Positions 1 to 11,295 of a DNA stretch of 64,000 bases are shown here, piece after piece. Position 1 is the first letter of the stretch. The number at the start of each line of letters is the position of its first letter. This DNA comes from Fremontodendron californicum. Its lineage: Eukaryota > Streptophyta > Magnoliopsida > Malvales > Malvaceae. The stretch covers positions 18,651,122-18,715,121 of the forward strand of contig JAULJL010000024.1 in NCBI GenBank assembly GCA_030761205.1, in the 5' to 3' direction. Under the pieces are notes generated by a model. The model worked only from the letters and a program-made list of their open reading frames with translations. It was not told the DNA's origin and searched no databases. The position numbers and the translations under genes were made by a program.

Positions 1-3000
1 TAACATTTTTGAGGCCATGAGATATCCTAGTGATGTGCATTCTATTTTTAATATTGATATAATTGACTCACTAGTGCAGCAAGCTTATGAGCTAGATGGT
101 GAAGATAGTGTGGAAATAGTCCTTAGCAACCATCTCGGAATGGGGAATGCTAAACTAGCCTTGAGTGACCAGGTGGAAGGGGCACTAGAATCTTTACACT
201 CGCTGCCACCTAAAGATGCAAGGTTTGATGTTTCATTTATTGATTTGCCTTTATCTAATGACAAACTTCTACCTTCCATTTTGCAGGCACCAACTTTAGA
301 GTTGAAACCACTACCGAACCACTTGAAATATGTGTTCTTAGGTAAAAAGGACACACTACCGATCATCATTGGCAAAGAGCTCACACCTTTGCAAGAAGAG
401 CGACTTATCCAGGTGCTTAGAGAGCATAAAACAGCAATTGGTTGGACAATTGCCGATATCAAGGGAATAAGCCCATCTATGTGCATGCACCGGATTTTGT
501 TAGAGGAGGCGTCCAAACCAACAAGAGAAGCACAAAGAAGATTGAACCCTCCTATGATGGAGGTTGTGAAAAAGGAGATACTGAAGCTCCTAGATGTTGG
601 AGTGATCTATCCTATCTCGGATAGAAAATGGGTGAGCCCGGTCCAAGTGGTTCCAAAGAAATCAGGTGTAACGGTGGTAACAAATAATGAGAATGAACTT
701 GTTCCTACTAGGATTCAAACAGGATGGCGAGTTTGTATTGATTATCGTAAACTTAATTCCACAACTCGCAAAGACCACTTTTCTTTACCTTTTATTGATC
801 AAATGCTTGAAAGGTTAGCTGGCCATTCTCATTATTGTTTTCTTGATGGTTTTTCAGGTTATAATCAGATAGCCATTGCTCCGGAGGACCAAGAGAAAAC
901 AACATTCACATGTCCATTTGGTACTTTTGCATACCGGCGTATGCCATTTGGTCTTTGTAATGCACCAGCTACATTCCAAAGATGTATGGTTAGCATATTT
1001 TCAGATTATGTAGAGAACATCATAGAAGTGTTTATGGATGATTTTAGTGTCTATGGTGATTCTTTTGATAGATGTCTAGAGAACCTTACACTTGTACTTG
1101 AAAGATGCATGGAAACTAACCTTGTTTTGAATTGGGAAAAATGTCACTTTATGGTAGAACAAGGAATAGTTTTGGGCCATGTTATTTCTTCTAGAGGGAT
1201 AGAGGTTGATAAATCTAAAATAGATATTATGCATTCTTTACCACCTCCCACAAATGTGAGAGAGGTTCGTTCTTTTCTTGGACATGCAGGTTTCTATAGG
1301 AGATTTATCAAAGACTTCTCAAAGATCACATTACCTCTTTGCAAGCTACTACAAAAAGATGTGGTTTTCCACTTTGATGACAAATGCAAAGAAGCGTTTG
1401 AAACATTGAAGGGACTCTTGACATCAGCTCCTATCATCCAACCACCAGATTGGAATGTACCTTTTGAAATCATGTGTGATGCTAGTGACTATGCCATTGG
1501 AGCTGTTTTGGGCCAAAGGGTTGGCAAAGCCTCACATGCCATTTATTATGCCTCACGAACTCTTAATGATGCTCAATTGAACTATTCCACTAATGAAAAA
1601 GAACTTTTGGCTGTTGTATTTGCTTTAGAAAACTTTCGATCTTATTTAATTGGTACTAAAGTAATTGTATTTTCTGACCATGCAGCCCTTAGGTACTTAC
1701 TAAGAAGGATGCCAAACCAAGGTTGATCATATGGATACTTCTCTTACAAGAGTTTGATTTGGAGATAAAAGATAAGAGAGGTAGTGACAACTTGGTTGCG
1801 GACCATCTTAGCCGTTTAGTTCATGAAGAGGATGCACTACCCTTGAATGAGAACTTTCCGGATGAGCAACTTCTTTTTATAAGTACAACAACTCTTTGGT
1901 ATGCTGATATTGTTAATTACTTAGTTACCAAGAAGTTGCCACAAGAGTTGACACAAGCCCAAAGAAATAAGATCAAGAGTGATGCCAAATACTACATATG
2001 GGATGATCCTTACCTTTGGAAGCATTGCTCCGATCAGATTATAAGAAGGTGTGTACTCGAAATTGAATTTCAATCTATTCTCACCTTTTGTCACTCTTAT
2101 GCATGTGGAGGACACTTTGGATCGAAAAGAACAGCCATGAAAGTTCTTGATTCTGGATTTTATTGGCCTACCATATTCAAAGATGCATACCTCTTTTGCA
2201 AGTCATGTGATCGTTGCCAAAGAACAGGTAACTTAGGTGCTAGAAATCAAATGCCTCAAACTCCAATACTTATTGTTGAAATTTTTGATGTATGGGGCAT
2301 GGATTTCATGGGACCTTTTCCTTCTTCTTTTGGTAATCTTTATATTTTACTTGCCGTTGATTATGTTTCAAAGTGGGTGGAAGCAAAATCCACTAGGACT
2401 AATGACTCTAAAGTTGTTTCAGATTTTGTCAAGACTAACATCTTTGCTAGGTTTGGAACGCCAAAGGCCATAATCAGCGATAGAGGTACTCACTTTTGCA
2501 ATAGGACTATGGAAGCACTTTTGAGGAAGTATAACATCACACACAAGGTCTCCACCTCATATCATCCTCAAACTAGTGGGCAAGCTGAAGTGTCAAACCG
2601 AGAAGTTAAGTCCATCCTTGAAAAGACAGTTAATCCAAATGGAAGGATTGGAGTTCACGACTTGATGATGCACTTTGGGCTTATAGGACAGCATATAAGA
2701 CACCCATTGGTATGTCTCCTTATCGAATTGTTTATGGTAAGCCTTGTTTATGGTAAGCCTTGTCATCTTCCGGTTGAATTGGAACATAAATCATATTGGG
2801 TTATCAAACAATGCAACATGGAGATGGATGAGACAGGAAAGAAAAGAAAACTTGACCTACAAGAATTAGAGCAGATAAGGAATGATGCATATCAGAATTC
2901 TAGGATTTACAAGGAAAAGACTAAGGCATTCCATGACAAGATGATATCAAGAAAGGAATTTGTTGTTGGACAAAAAGTTCTTCTCTTCCATTCACGCCTT

Positions 3001-3207
3001 AAGTTATATCCAGGTAAGTTACGTTCTCGTTGGGTTGGATCTTTTGTTATTACTAATGTATTTACTCATGGTGCAGTTGAAATCCAAAGCCCAAAAACAG
3101 ATAAGGCGTTCAAAGTGAATGGTCATAGATTGAAGCCTTACTATGAGAACTTTCCCATACAAGATGTGGAGGAGTTACCACTTTTTGAGCCAAATTATGT
3201 TGAATAA
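1..3207 (+). pseudogene. pol: Athila-like gag-pol polyprotein, 5'-truncated by window and frameshifted (element A)
   Basis: The frame is open from base 2, entering the polyprotein just C-terminal to the protease (compare element F). Seen in order: RT with YCFLDG and VFMDDFSVYG, RNase H with CDASDYAIG and FSDHAALRYL, an HHCC integrase zinc finger around 2089-2220, and the DDE core with GMDF, SDRGTH and GQAEVSNRE. Compared with F, a 4-bp deletion near 1698-1706 causes a stop at 1726. The frame resumes at 1723. A 1-bp deletion near 2640 and a 16-bp tandem duplication (GTTTATGGTAAGCCTT, about 2729-2760) leave about 35 wrong-frame residues between the catalytic core and the C-terminal GPF-like domain. 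Known role: reverse transcription and integration. This copy cannot make a full polyprotein. Confidence 0.93.
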
Positions 3208-3255
3208 TAATGGCATGGGTCGAAGTCAGGCTGAGGACAATAAACCAAGCGCTTC

Positions 3256-3271
3256 TTGGGAGGCAACCCAA
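3256..3271 (+). other. Hairpin just after pol stop
   Basis: TTGGG-AGGCAA-CCCAA can fold into a 5-bp stem and lies about 50 bases after the pol stop. The same motif is present in reverse complement in element F near 37440-37460. The non-autonomous elements carry a related hairpin (TAATTGGG...CCCAATTA, 14241-14263 in C) at the matching place after their only frame. Role unknown. Confidence 0.6.
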
Positions 3272-3407
3272 AAGGATGGAGAGCATCTATTATATCAGAT
3301 TTGCATATTCCTTACTCTCCATCATTCTATCTTTTATTGTTTTTCTTTTCTTTTGTTTAATAGTTCTTTTCTCTTACATATAATTCTTGCATTGGGGGAT
3401 AATAGCA

Positions 3408-3446
3408 TTACATTGAGGACAATGTAAAAATTATGCGTGGGGGGAA
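3408..3446 (+). other. Hairpin plus polypurine-tract-like module (element A)
   Basis: TTACATTGAGGACAATGTAA (3408-3427) is an inverted repeat, followed by GCGTGGGGGGAAG. It resembles the true polypurine tract next to the 3' LTR (25289-25302) but lies internally, directly before the cargo cassette. It could prime plus-strand DNA as a second, central PPT; this is inference. Confidence 0.5.
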
Positions 3447-3636
3447 GAATTTAGGATTTTATTTAGAGTGTTTTGTTTTTGTGTCTTTTTATGTTGTTTT
3501 TCTTTCTGATCCTTGTTTTGAAAATAACTAGATGTAAATATAATTTTTAATTTTTTTAACCCCGGTTAAATGGCGGATAACGGTACTCCGTGATTATTTA
3601 AATCGTTTCCATCAGCTACCCACAAAACTGATATTG

Positions 3637-3690
3637 TATATAAATTTCTCTTCCAATTTCTCTTTCAATTTTTTTCATTTTTTTTTTCAG
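3637..3690 (+). promoter_or_regulatory. TATA-like box and 3' splice-acceptor-like tract upstream of the 178-residue frame (element A)
   Basis: TATATAAA at 3637-3644 is followed by a pyrimidine-rich run ending in TTTTTTTCAG at 3688-3690, two bases before the ATG at 3692. Both are kept in B, C, F and H. The cargo gene could therefore be made from an internal promoter or, like retroviral env, from an RNA spliced to this acceptor. The sequence alone does not decide. Confidence 0.5.
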
Positions 3691-3691
3691 G

Positions 3692-4228
3692 ATGGATGAT
3701 ATTCTCACAAGATTGCAGAAACGATTTTCTCCTTTTCCTCGAAATATTTTACTGAAGCTTTACCAAGTTCGATTTGAAAGATTAAGAATGCTTATGCACA
3801 AAGGGATTCCTGAAGACATACGTTGGATAATTGAAGCCAAGGTACGTGAAGATGAATATCTTCCTGTTTTGCATTTACCAGGTACAGGTAGAAGCACTTT
3901 TGCAAAGAAGCGACGAGCAAAGCGCATGAGTTCAAACTGTCACAAATGTGCACGATGGACGTGTAACGGTAAATGTCGTTCTATTGGGATTCCGTCCTCT
4001 AATCGAGATGATAAAATTGAATTCATTAAGGATGGACTGAGTAAGGAGAATTTGGGTAATATCCAACTTTCTCTTGAGACGCATCCTAGTGGAGACGTAC
4101 AAAGAGAAATTCTTGATTTATGGCCGCAATTCCAAAGGGAATGGCAACATCTTGGGAATCTGATGTTAAAAGACCCTGTTTGCCAGCTTGTAAGAAAACT
4201 GGATGAGAAGCATATCCTCGACTCATAG
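3692..4228 (+). CDS. Virus-type cysteine-rich nucleic acid-binding protein-like, 178 aa (element A)
   Basis: The frame is intact. Residues 1-50 are a hydrophobic/basic N-terminal segment. GRSTFAKKRRAKRM is at residues 66-79 and is followed by C83-x2-C86-x4-C91-x3-C95, a basic patch plus Cys4 likely to bind zinc and nucleic acid. This order resembles the small 3'-proximal cysteine-rich proteins of Betaflexiviridae (Pfam Carla_C4 / Viral_NABP), some of which suppress RNA silencing; I judge this by motif only. The C-terminal 80 residues are unrecognised. A potential splice donor (AAG|GTACGT, exon end 3841) falls after codon 50, so the Cys4 part would be removed when the intron is spliced. Located between pol and the LOG-like gene. 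A cellular zinc-binding origin is also possible. Confidence 0.55.
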   Translation: MDDILTRLQKRFSPFPRNILLKLYQVRFERLRMLMHKGIPEDIRWIIEAKVREDEYLPVLHLPGTGRSTFAKKRRAKRMSSNCHKCARWTCNGKCRSIGIPSSNRDDKIEFIKDGLSKENLGNIQLSLETHPSGDVQREILDLWPQFQREWQHLGNLMLKDPVCQLVRKLDEKHILDS

Positions 4229-4573
4229 AAGGCGTTTAAGTCGTTTCTGGACGTAAAACCAGAGGAAGATGTGAGCCACAATCACAACTACAATAAATAA
4301 CTTCTCAGCTTTTGGTTTGATTTGCAATAACTTCATTTCGGTTTAATTTACGTGTTGTTCGATTTGTGTAATTATTCTCGTTTTTTTTTTATTGGTCTTT
4401 TACGGTTGATTTTTCTTCTCTTTTTGATTTTCTTCCTGAAATCACGCAAAAATCTTTTGTTAGGTTAACATTTTCTTCTGACAGGTCAAATACACTTTCG
4501 GCGACATTATTACTCTTGTCTGATTCACTACTCAGTCCTCTATATATTACACCATGTACTCATTCTCTTTCAG
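3842..4573 (+). other. Predicted intron joining the 178-aa frame to the LOG-like gene (element A)
   Basis: Donor AAG|GTACGTGAAG and acceptor TTCTCTTTCAG|GCACTCG are both canonical. Element H lacks exactly the corresponding interval. After removal, the first 50 codons read through 15 bases into the LOG-like ATG at 4589 in the same frame. The intron contains the coding sequence for residues 51-178 of the upstream frame. Confidence 0.75.
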
Positions 4574-4588
4574 GCACTCGAAAAAAAA

Positions 4589-5207
4589 ATGGAAAGTACT
4601 TCGTCCCAGCGCATTAAAAAAATTTGTGTCTTTGGAGGTGCTTATCCAGGGAAAAATAACATATTTGCTGATGAAGCCATAAGAGTTGGAGTAATACTTG
4701 CCCAACAAAAGATCCAGTTGATTTATGGAGGTGGTAGTACGGGTTTAATGGGCGCAGTCGCTACAGCAGCACACGCCGGAGGAAGTCCAGTTCTAGGAAT
4801 CGTTCCAAAACTATTCACAGGTTTTTGTGGACCTACCGTGGTAAGGAAATACAAGTCTGGAGTATCCCTGAACGGATGACAATCATGTACCATTGTGCCG
4901 ATGCATTCATTGCTTTACCAGAAGGTCTGGGTACATTGGAAGAAATAGCTTGCGTGGCTTCTTGGTCATCTTTGGTCACAAAAAAAAAAAACCCATTGGT
5001 TTGCTTAATATTAATGGTTATTTTAGTAATTTGCTTTCATATTTAGATAATGCTGTGGAAAATGGATTCATGTTTTCAGAGGCAAGGAGAACCATAATTT
5101 CTGCTACAACCATTGAAGATTTACTCAAAAAGCTCCAAGCTTATGAGTATTTATCTGCTACGGTTGTTTCGCAAACGCTCGGAAAAAGAAAAAGAGATAT
5201 GGACGAG
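4589..5207 (+). pseudogene. LOG: LOG-like cytokinin riboside 5'-monophosphate phosphoribohydrolase, frameshifted and split (element A)
   Basis: The N-terminal half reads as a LOG-family Rossmann protein (ICVFGGAYPGK, IYGGGSTGLMGA). A missing G in the GTGGGTAAGG stretch (about 4840) shifts the frame. An A-run at about 4980-4992 that replaces AAATAAGAAA adds two bases and shifts it again. In the other frames PEGLGTLEE is visible (an altered PGGxGTxxE motif) along with the C-terminal AYEYLSATVVSQ. Insertion of element B separates the last codons, which lie at 23501-23535 and end at the TGA at 23533-23535. The intact version is in element C (15786-16433). Confidence 0.9.
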
Positions 5208-7266
5208 TGATGCACCCAAAAGAGTGTATCTTATTTAACCTTGCACTAAAAAGATAAATTGTAAGTATAGTAGTTAGCAAGGGTCGAGTCCTCAGGGATT
5301 GGGTTTTAGTTTATAAGTTAATAGTTTAAAACTTAAATTCAAGAACAATAAAAGAAAAGGGGTTTTGAAGCCAGATTTAAACTAAAGTAAATAATAAGAA
5401 TAAGATGCAAGGTGGTATAACCAGCCAATAAAAATATATATACTAAATTAGGCGGTATAACCAGCCAATAAAAATATCTATACTAAATTAGGCGGTATAA
5501 CCAGCCAATAAAAATAAAACAAAGTTAATATACAAATTAGGCGGTATAACCAGCCAATAAAAATAAATATAAAAAAAATAAGCAAACTAAAAAAGTAAGA
5601 AAACAAGTAAGTAAGAAGAATCAAATATGAAAAATATGGTTAAGGTTTCATTCTCCACCACTAGACATCATTAAGAATCAATTTCAGATCTATCAATATC
5701 AACCAACTATCAAAGTTAACAACCGTAGATAACAACAAGCTCTGTTATCCCAATCTTTCCTTAGTTTGTCGTTAAATAGAACAAGCTCTCTATTTAATCT
5801 CTAACCATCAAACAACCTAGAATAAGCTCTCTAGATTCAATTTGATGGCAGCTTTATGATGAGAAAGATAGGTTGATCTAAGCAACAAACACATAAGCTC
5901 GGATTGTTCAACTTAGGTTATGTTCCACTTTGCAATTATTGAAAACTTGACCATAATCATTAATCACAAATTGCCACTTATGAATAGGAAATCAAGACAA
6001 TTACACGGATCAAGACTCCTAAACTAGCAATAGATGATTATCAAGATCTATCTAGTTGTACACCTAAATAAATCAAGACAACATCATGAACAATTCTTGT
6101 AGAAGAACATAAGCAACTTTGATAGAAAATTAATGATAGATAGAATCTGAAAATCAATCACAAAACATGTCTAGGGCTTTGAAATCACCCTTAACCAAAT
6201 AGAAGTTTAGCCTAGCATAGGCATTATAAACATAAAATTAAATAGAATCTAAGAAGAAAATAAAAGAAAGAAAGAAGAAGAAGAAGAATATTAATTATCC
6301 AACTTCTTGCTCTTTCTAAAGAAAAAGAAAACTAGAGAAAAGAAAGAAGAAGAAAACTTAGAGAATTTTATTACAATGGCTAATATCCTACCTATCTACA
6401 ATATCTTCCTCTACAATCATCCAAGGCCCTCTATTTATACACATTTTGGAGGGCTAAATGACAAGAGACAAGCTTTACAAATTTCAAAGGTAGGTATAAT
6501 AGGTGGGTGCATTTTTCTAACAATTTTCGTCATATTGTATGACCATTTTGATCAGCCAACTTGATGGTCGATTTTGTTAATCTTGGAGGCCTGATCTGAT
6601 CACATGGTCTTCTAGAAAAATGTTCCCCTATGAGTTACTGATTCATAGCCGTTGGGATCAGCTCATTTGCTGATGTGGAGAAGAAGATATGGGCAAAATA
6701 CGAAAACAGATCAGCACAGACGTCATTGCACATCAGCCAACTTGATGGTCGATTTCTTCAATATTGGAGGCTTTATCTGATCACATGGTCTTCTAGACAA
6801 ATGTTCCCCTATCAGTTAGTGATCCATAGCCGTTGGAATCAGCTCATTTTCTGATGTGTATCGGACGATATGGTCAAAATGCGAAAACTGCTCAGGACAG
6901 ACGTCATTGCACATCAGCCAACTTGATGGTTGATTTCGCTAGGGAAAACGACTCCTTTTCAAGAAGTGTAAAACATGAAAAAGATAGATATGCCTCTTAA
7001 CTTTGCACGGTTAAAATTTCAGCCTTATTGCTTCAGTGAAACTCCAGATATAACTGATATGGCAAAAGGTGTCAGAACTGGAACTGAACTGGATTTGCCC
7101 TTAATTCTAGTAATCTGAAATCACTCAAAGAAACTTGTGAAAAACACCAAATTACATAAAAATATAAAAGATCATAAACACAATTAGACTAAACAATAAT
7201 AACTCGTATTTGACACAAAACAATAATAAAACATAACTAAAAACTATATAATTATACGAGTTATCA
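5208..7266 (-). repeat. 3' LTR of element B (2059 bp)
   Basis: In element orientation it begins TGATAACTCG and ends GGGTGCATCA (TG...CA). It holds a TATA box (TATAAATA, complement of 6432-6439), four units of the roughly 40-bp GGCGGTATAACCAGCC repeat (about 5413-5570), and a duplicated roughly 180-bp U3 block (about 6550-6930). The small open frame on the + strand (6307-6564) is an antisense reading of the LTR and recurs in every LTR; it is not a gene. Confidence 0.95.
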
Positions 7267-9269
7267 CACCCCCACACTTAGATTGTTGCTAGTCCCTAGC
7301 AACGACTCAATAAAAATAAAATAAGAAAATCTAATCTAATCCATTTTCGTAGGAAATCACGGTGGCACTTAGCATGTGACACAAGCCTTTAAACCCCTAG
7401 GTGTCCCTAGTGGACGAGTTTAGTCTCGTGAGGGTTTACTAGGACGATACCCACAAACATTGAAAACATAAGAAAAACTAAAAATAATAATTATAACTAA
7501 TCCTTCCAATATAAATTAGAGATAATCATTGGACAAGTCTTAAAAAGTAATCAATAGCTCAAAGAAATTCACAAAAAATCTTGCTTGAATGTAAATAGTT
7601 TGAGTTAAGCCAATATTAACATAACATATTTCAATCAAAATAGTGCATATTCAAACTTAATCTCAACTTCTCACATGGGATACTCCCTTGATTTTCACTC
7701 TTTAAAGTAGTGGTAAAGTGTTTACACTCAATCAATCTCATGAAAACACTTCTACCATATGCTTGCTTGTCCACCTATTCTCCACTAAAAGATCATGCAA
7801 CTTCATAAATCAAGAGGTCTTTAATCAAAGTTGTAATGGGGCCAAGGGGTTTGTAATGTGGTTGAAGAACAAAAGGATAAAGATATCACAAAGGTTCCAA
7901 AGAGTTCATAAAGTTTAGAGACATAAAAAGATTATACAAAGAAACTTCTCAAAACTCTTTACAAGTACATAGTCACCTAGGCTAAATATTCATGTTGAGC
8001 CTTTGCATCATTCTAACCAACTTTGTAACATCTTTTTCTTTACTTTAACTAGAAGTTCAAGAGAAGATTTTTTTTTTTTTTAATATGGGAATGTATTTGA
8101 CAATGATCCCTTTCTTTTTCTCTTGACTTTTTTCTTTCTTTTCCCCCCACACTTATTTCTTGTTTCTAACCCAAATTTTCAATAAATCTTCCTTGTCTTT
8201 GCAACTTGTCTCAAAACATGCTAATTTATCTTTGGAACAAAGGTAAAGATATAAGTATATTTAGGTTAGGGACAAGTTATGGTTACCAAAGAAATAGCTT
8301 ATTCAATGTAGGCTCAAATTGGTTCACTAAGGGTGTGTTCTCTTGGAACATTAATAATGGATGGCTGTTTGGCTCTAGTTATAATCCTAATGCCTCTATC
8401 GTATTCATGTTGTCACATGTATCAATATAGTCTCAAATGGTTTAAAGCAAGTTCTAGAGAATCATGTAATCATAAGAGCACTCAAGAAAGAAATTAGATT
8501 GATATGTATAATGCATCAATCATATAGGCTCAAAAACTCACAAGGATGATTATACAAGTCAATATCAAGTCTAAACATGCTTCTTTCTCAATCAACATAT
8601 CATATTAACATTGGCTCATAAAAAAAAATGATATCAAGCTCAATTCTCATGAAAATCTTCTCACTAATAACTCTGTTTTAGACTTATGCAATTCATATCT
8701 CATCATTGTATTAAAAAGGAACTAAAACACACTAAAAATAATAATAAAGACTCATAAAAAAAAAATAGTAGACAAAAATAAAAGAAATCCTAAATCATTC
8801 CCCCCACACTTAATTCTTACATTGTCCTCAATGTAAGTCTATTAACCCAAATGAAAGAATCATGTGTAAGAGAAAAGAACTAATAACATAAGAATAGGAA
8901 CAACTAAGACTCAAAACAAAACAAACTCATGCAACTTAAATAATCCTAAAATACTAAACAAAAATTAACAAGTAAACATAAAAAGATTAAAATCAAACTG
9001 ACAAGGTATGTCTCAAGTCTCCCTTACTCAGACCTTGTTCAGAATGAATACTTCTAAATGGCTTAAAACACAACAAATTTTTTTTTTTTTTTTTTAAATT
9101 AGCAAAATATGTCCCTTACCCCATACTAAAATATGACATTGTCCCCAATGTCAAATTTTAAAGGTAGGATTTAGGAGATATTACCTGCAGAGGTTGCTAA
9201 CCACTTATTATAACTGAGACACAACAAACAAAATGTTAGATAATGTCACAAAGACAAAGTGCAATCCAC
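7267..9269 (-). other. PPT and 3' noncoding region of element B
   Basis: The PPT TAAGTGTGGGGGTG is the complement of 7267-7280, directly inside the 3' LTR. The remaining 2 kb is A/T-rich noncoding sequence shared with A, C, D, E, F, G and H. It contains further PPT-like G-runs (about 8145-8155, 8800-8815) and ACATTG...CAATGT inverted repeats (about 8818-8840, 9135-9155). Short open frames here are not conserved as proteins. Confidence 0.8.
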
Positions 9270-9893
9270 TCATTGCTCGTCTATATCTCTTTTTCTTTTT
9301 CCGAGCGTTTGCGAAACAACCGTAGCAGATAAATACTCATAAGCTTGGAGCTTTTTGAGTAAATCTTCAATGGTTGTAGCAGAAATTATGGTTCTCCTTG
9401 CCTCTGAAAACATGAATCCATTATCCACAGCATTATCTAAATATGAAAGCAAATTACTAAAATAACCATTAATATTAAGCAAACCAATGGGTTTCTTATT
9501 TGTGACCAAAGATGACCAAGAAGCCACGCAAGCTATTTCTTCCAATGTACCCAGACCTCCTGGTAAAGCAATGAATGCATCGGCAGAATGGTACATGATT
9601 GTTATCCGTTCAGGGATACTCCAGACTTGTATTTCCTTACCCACGGTAGGTCCACAAAAATCTGTGAATAGTTTTGGCATGAATCCTAGAACTGGACTTC
9701 CTCCGGCGTGTGCTGCTGTAGCGACTGCTCCCATTAAACCCGTACTACCGCCTCCATAAATCAACTGGATCTTTTGTTGGGCAAGTATTACTCCAACTCT
9801 TATGGCTTCATCAGCGAATATGTTATTTTTCCCTGGATAAGCACCTCCAAAGACACAAATTTTTTTAATGCGTTGGGACGAAGTACTTTCCAT
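9270..9893 (-). CDS. LOG: LOG-like cytokinin phosphoribohydrolase, 207 aa, slightly C-truncated (element B)
   Basis: LOG enzymes release free-base cytokinin from cytokinin riboside 5'-monophosphate in the cytosol and nucleus. The frame from ATG 9891-9893 has IYGGGSTGLMGA, the Arg fifteen residues before PGG, and PGGLGTLEE. A GGA-to-TGA change ends it eight residues earlier than in C; this removes only the short tail after DEQ. I chose this ATG rather than one 12 codons upstream because that upstream stretch belongs to the intron and its acceptor. The A-run before the ATG has ten As instead of nine, and the matching splice donor is mutated (TTACGA), so fusion to the upstream exon is not possible here. 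Confidence 0.8.
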   Translation of the reverse strand: MESTSSQRIKKICVFGGAYPGKNNIFADEAIRVGVILAQQKIQLIYGGGSTGLMGAVATAAHAGGSPVLGFMPKLFTDFCGPTVGKEIQVWSIPERITIMYHSADAFIALPGGLGTLEEIACVASWSSLVTNKKPIGLLNINGYFSNLLSYLDNAVDNGFMFSEARRTIISATTIEDLLKKLQAYEYLSATVVSQTLGKRKRDIDEQ

Positions 9894-10253
9894 TTTTTTT
9901 TTCGAGTGCCTGAAAGAGAATGAGTACATGGTGTAATATATAGAGGACTGAGTAGTGAATCAGACAAGAGTAATAATGTCGCCGAAAGTGTATCTGACCT
10001 ATCAGAAGAAAATGTTAACCTAACAAAAGATTTTTGCGTGATTTCAGGAAGAAAATCAAAAAGAGAAGAAAAAATCAACCGTAAAAGACAAATAAAAAAA
10101 ACGAGAATAATTACACAAATCGAACAACACGTAAATTAAACCAAAATAAAGTTATTGCAAATCAAACCAAAAGCTGAGAAGTCATTTATTGTAGTTGTGA
10201 TTGTGGCTCACATCTTCCTCTGGTTTTACGTCCAGAAACGGCTTAAACGCCTT

Positions 10254-10790
10254 CTATGAGTCGAGGATATGCTTCCCATCCAGTTTTCTTACAAGCTGGC
10301 AAACAGGGTCTTTTAACATCAGATTCCCAAGATGTTGCCATTCCCTTTGGAATTGCGGCCATAAATCAAGAATTTCTCTTTGTACGTCTCCACTAGGATG
10401 CGTCTCAAGAGAAAGTTGGATATTACCCAAATTCTCCTTACTCAGTCCATCCTTAATGAATTCAATTTTATCATCTCGATTAGAGGACGGAATCCCAATA
10501 GAACGACATTTTCCGTTACACGTCCGTCGTGCACATTTGTGGCAATTTGAACTCATGCGCTTTGCTCGTCGCTTCTTTGCAAAAGTGCTTCTACCTGTAC
10601 CTGGTAAATGCAAAACAGGAAGATATTCATCTTCTCGTAACTTGGCTTCAATTATCCAACGTATGTCGTCAGGAATCCCTTTGTGCATAAGCATTCTTAA
10701 TCTTTCAAATCGAACTTGGTAAAGCTTCAGTAAAATATTTCGAGAAAAAGGAGGAAATCGTTTCTGCAATCTTGTGAGAATATCATCCAT
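10254..10790 (-). CDS. Virus-type cysteine-rich nucleic acid-binding protein-like, 178 aa (element B)
   Basis: Same 178-residue frame as in A and C, intact, with GRSTFAKKRRAKRM and Cys83/86/91/95 retained (NCHKCARRTCNGKCRS). The intron donor after codon 50 has changed from GTACGT to TTACGA, giving AKLRED instead of AKVRED, so this copy is expected to make only the unspliced 178-aa product. The TTTTTTTTTCAGG tract and TATATAAA-like sequence upstream (about 10791-10850) are kept. Function not established. Confidence 0.55.
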   Translation of the reverse strand: MDDILTRLQKRFPPFSRNILLKLYQVRFERLRMLMHKGIPDDIRWIIEAKLREDEYLPVLHLPGTGRSTFAKKRRAKRMSSNCHKCARRTCNGKCRSIGIPSSNRDDKIEFIKDGLSKENLGNIQLSLETHPSGDVQREILDLWPQFQREWQHLGNLMLKDPVCQLVRKLDGKHILDS

Positions 10791-11295
10791 CCTGAAAAAA
10801 AAAATGAAAAAAAATGAAAGAGAAATTGGAAGAGAAATTTATATACAACATCAGTTTTGTGGGTAGCTGATGAAACCGATTTAAATAATCACGGAGTACC
10901 GTTATCCGCCATTTAACCGGGGTTAAAAAAAATATTATATTTACATCTAGTGTTTTTCAAAACAAGGATCAGAAAGAAAAACAACATAAAAAGACTCAAA
11001 AACAAAACACTCTAAATAAAATCCTAAATTCTTCCCCCCACACATAATTCTTACATTGTTATTAATGTAATGCTATTATCCCCCAATGCAAGAATTATAT
11101 GTAAGAGAAAAGAACTATTAAACAAAAGAAACTTATGCATCCTAAATGAACTTAAAAACAGTAAACACAATTAACAAAGAAACATAAGAAATAAAAATAA
11201 AAATAATAAAAATAATAAAAGAAAAAGGAAAAGAAAGAGAAAGCAAATCTGAATATGGAAGGTTGGAAATTTCATCTTTAATTGGGCTGCCTTCC
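10791..11295 (-). other. Noncoding spacer between gag-derived frame and cargo (element B)
   Basis: In element orientation this runs from the hairpin after the gag-derived frame, through a low-complexity A/T-rich run and a PPT-like module (complement of about 11030-11075, TATGTGTGGGGGGAAG), to the cargo promoter/acceptor. Element C is inserted at 11295/11296. No gene seen. Confidence 0.7.

Larger units (their letters stand above)
1..5207 (+). mobile_element. Element A, left part: Athila-like Ty3/gypsy retrotransposon with cargo genes (5' end outside window)
   Basis: This is the 3' two thirds of the coding part of an autonomous-type LTR retrotransposon. It runs from just after the protease through RT, RNase H and integrase, then a virus-like 178-residue frame and most of a LOG-like gene. 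It is cut at 5207/5208 by element B and resumes at 23501; ACGAG is present on both sides of B (5203-5207 and 23501-23505). Its 3' LTR is at 25303-27133. The 5' LTR, PBS and gag lie left of the window. Pol and LOG are broken by small indels, so the copy is dead as an autonomous element. Confidence 0.93.

Noticed and set aside
6307..6564. Open frame of 61-85 residues starting MLFLKKKKTREKK or MANILP, present in every LTR
   Set aside because: It is antisense to the LTR transcript and spans the TATA box. Its conservation follows from LTR similarity, and length and start vary between copies.
7718..8430. Small frames in the 3' noncoding regions (7718-7918, 8206-8430 and their copies)
   Set aside because: They are disrupted or shifted in other copies and have no codon-level conservation.
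9487..9759. 90-residue frame antisense to LOG
   Set aside because: Shadow of the LOG coding sequence, present wherever LOG is.
10201..10722. Conserved 113-173-residue frame antisense to the 178-aa frame
   Set aside because: It is a mirror of a well-supported sense frame, with no upstream signals and no recognised domain.
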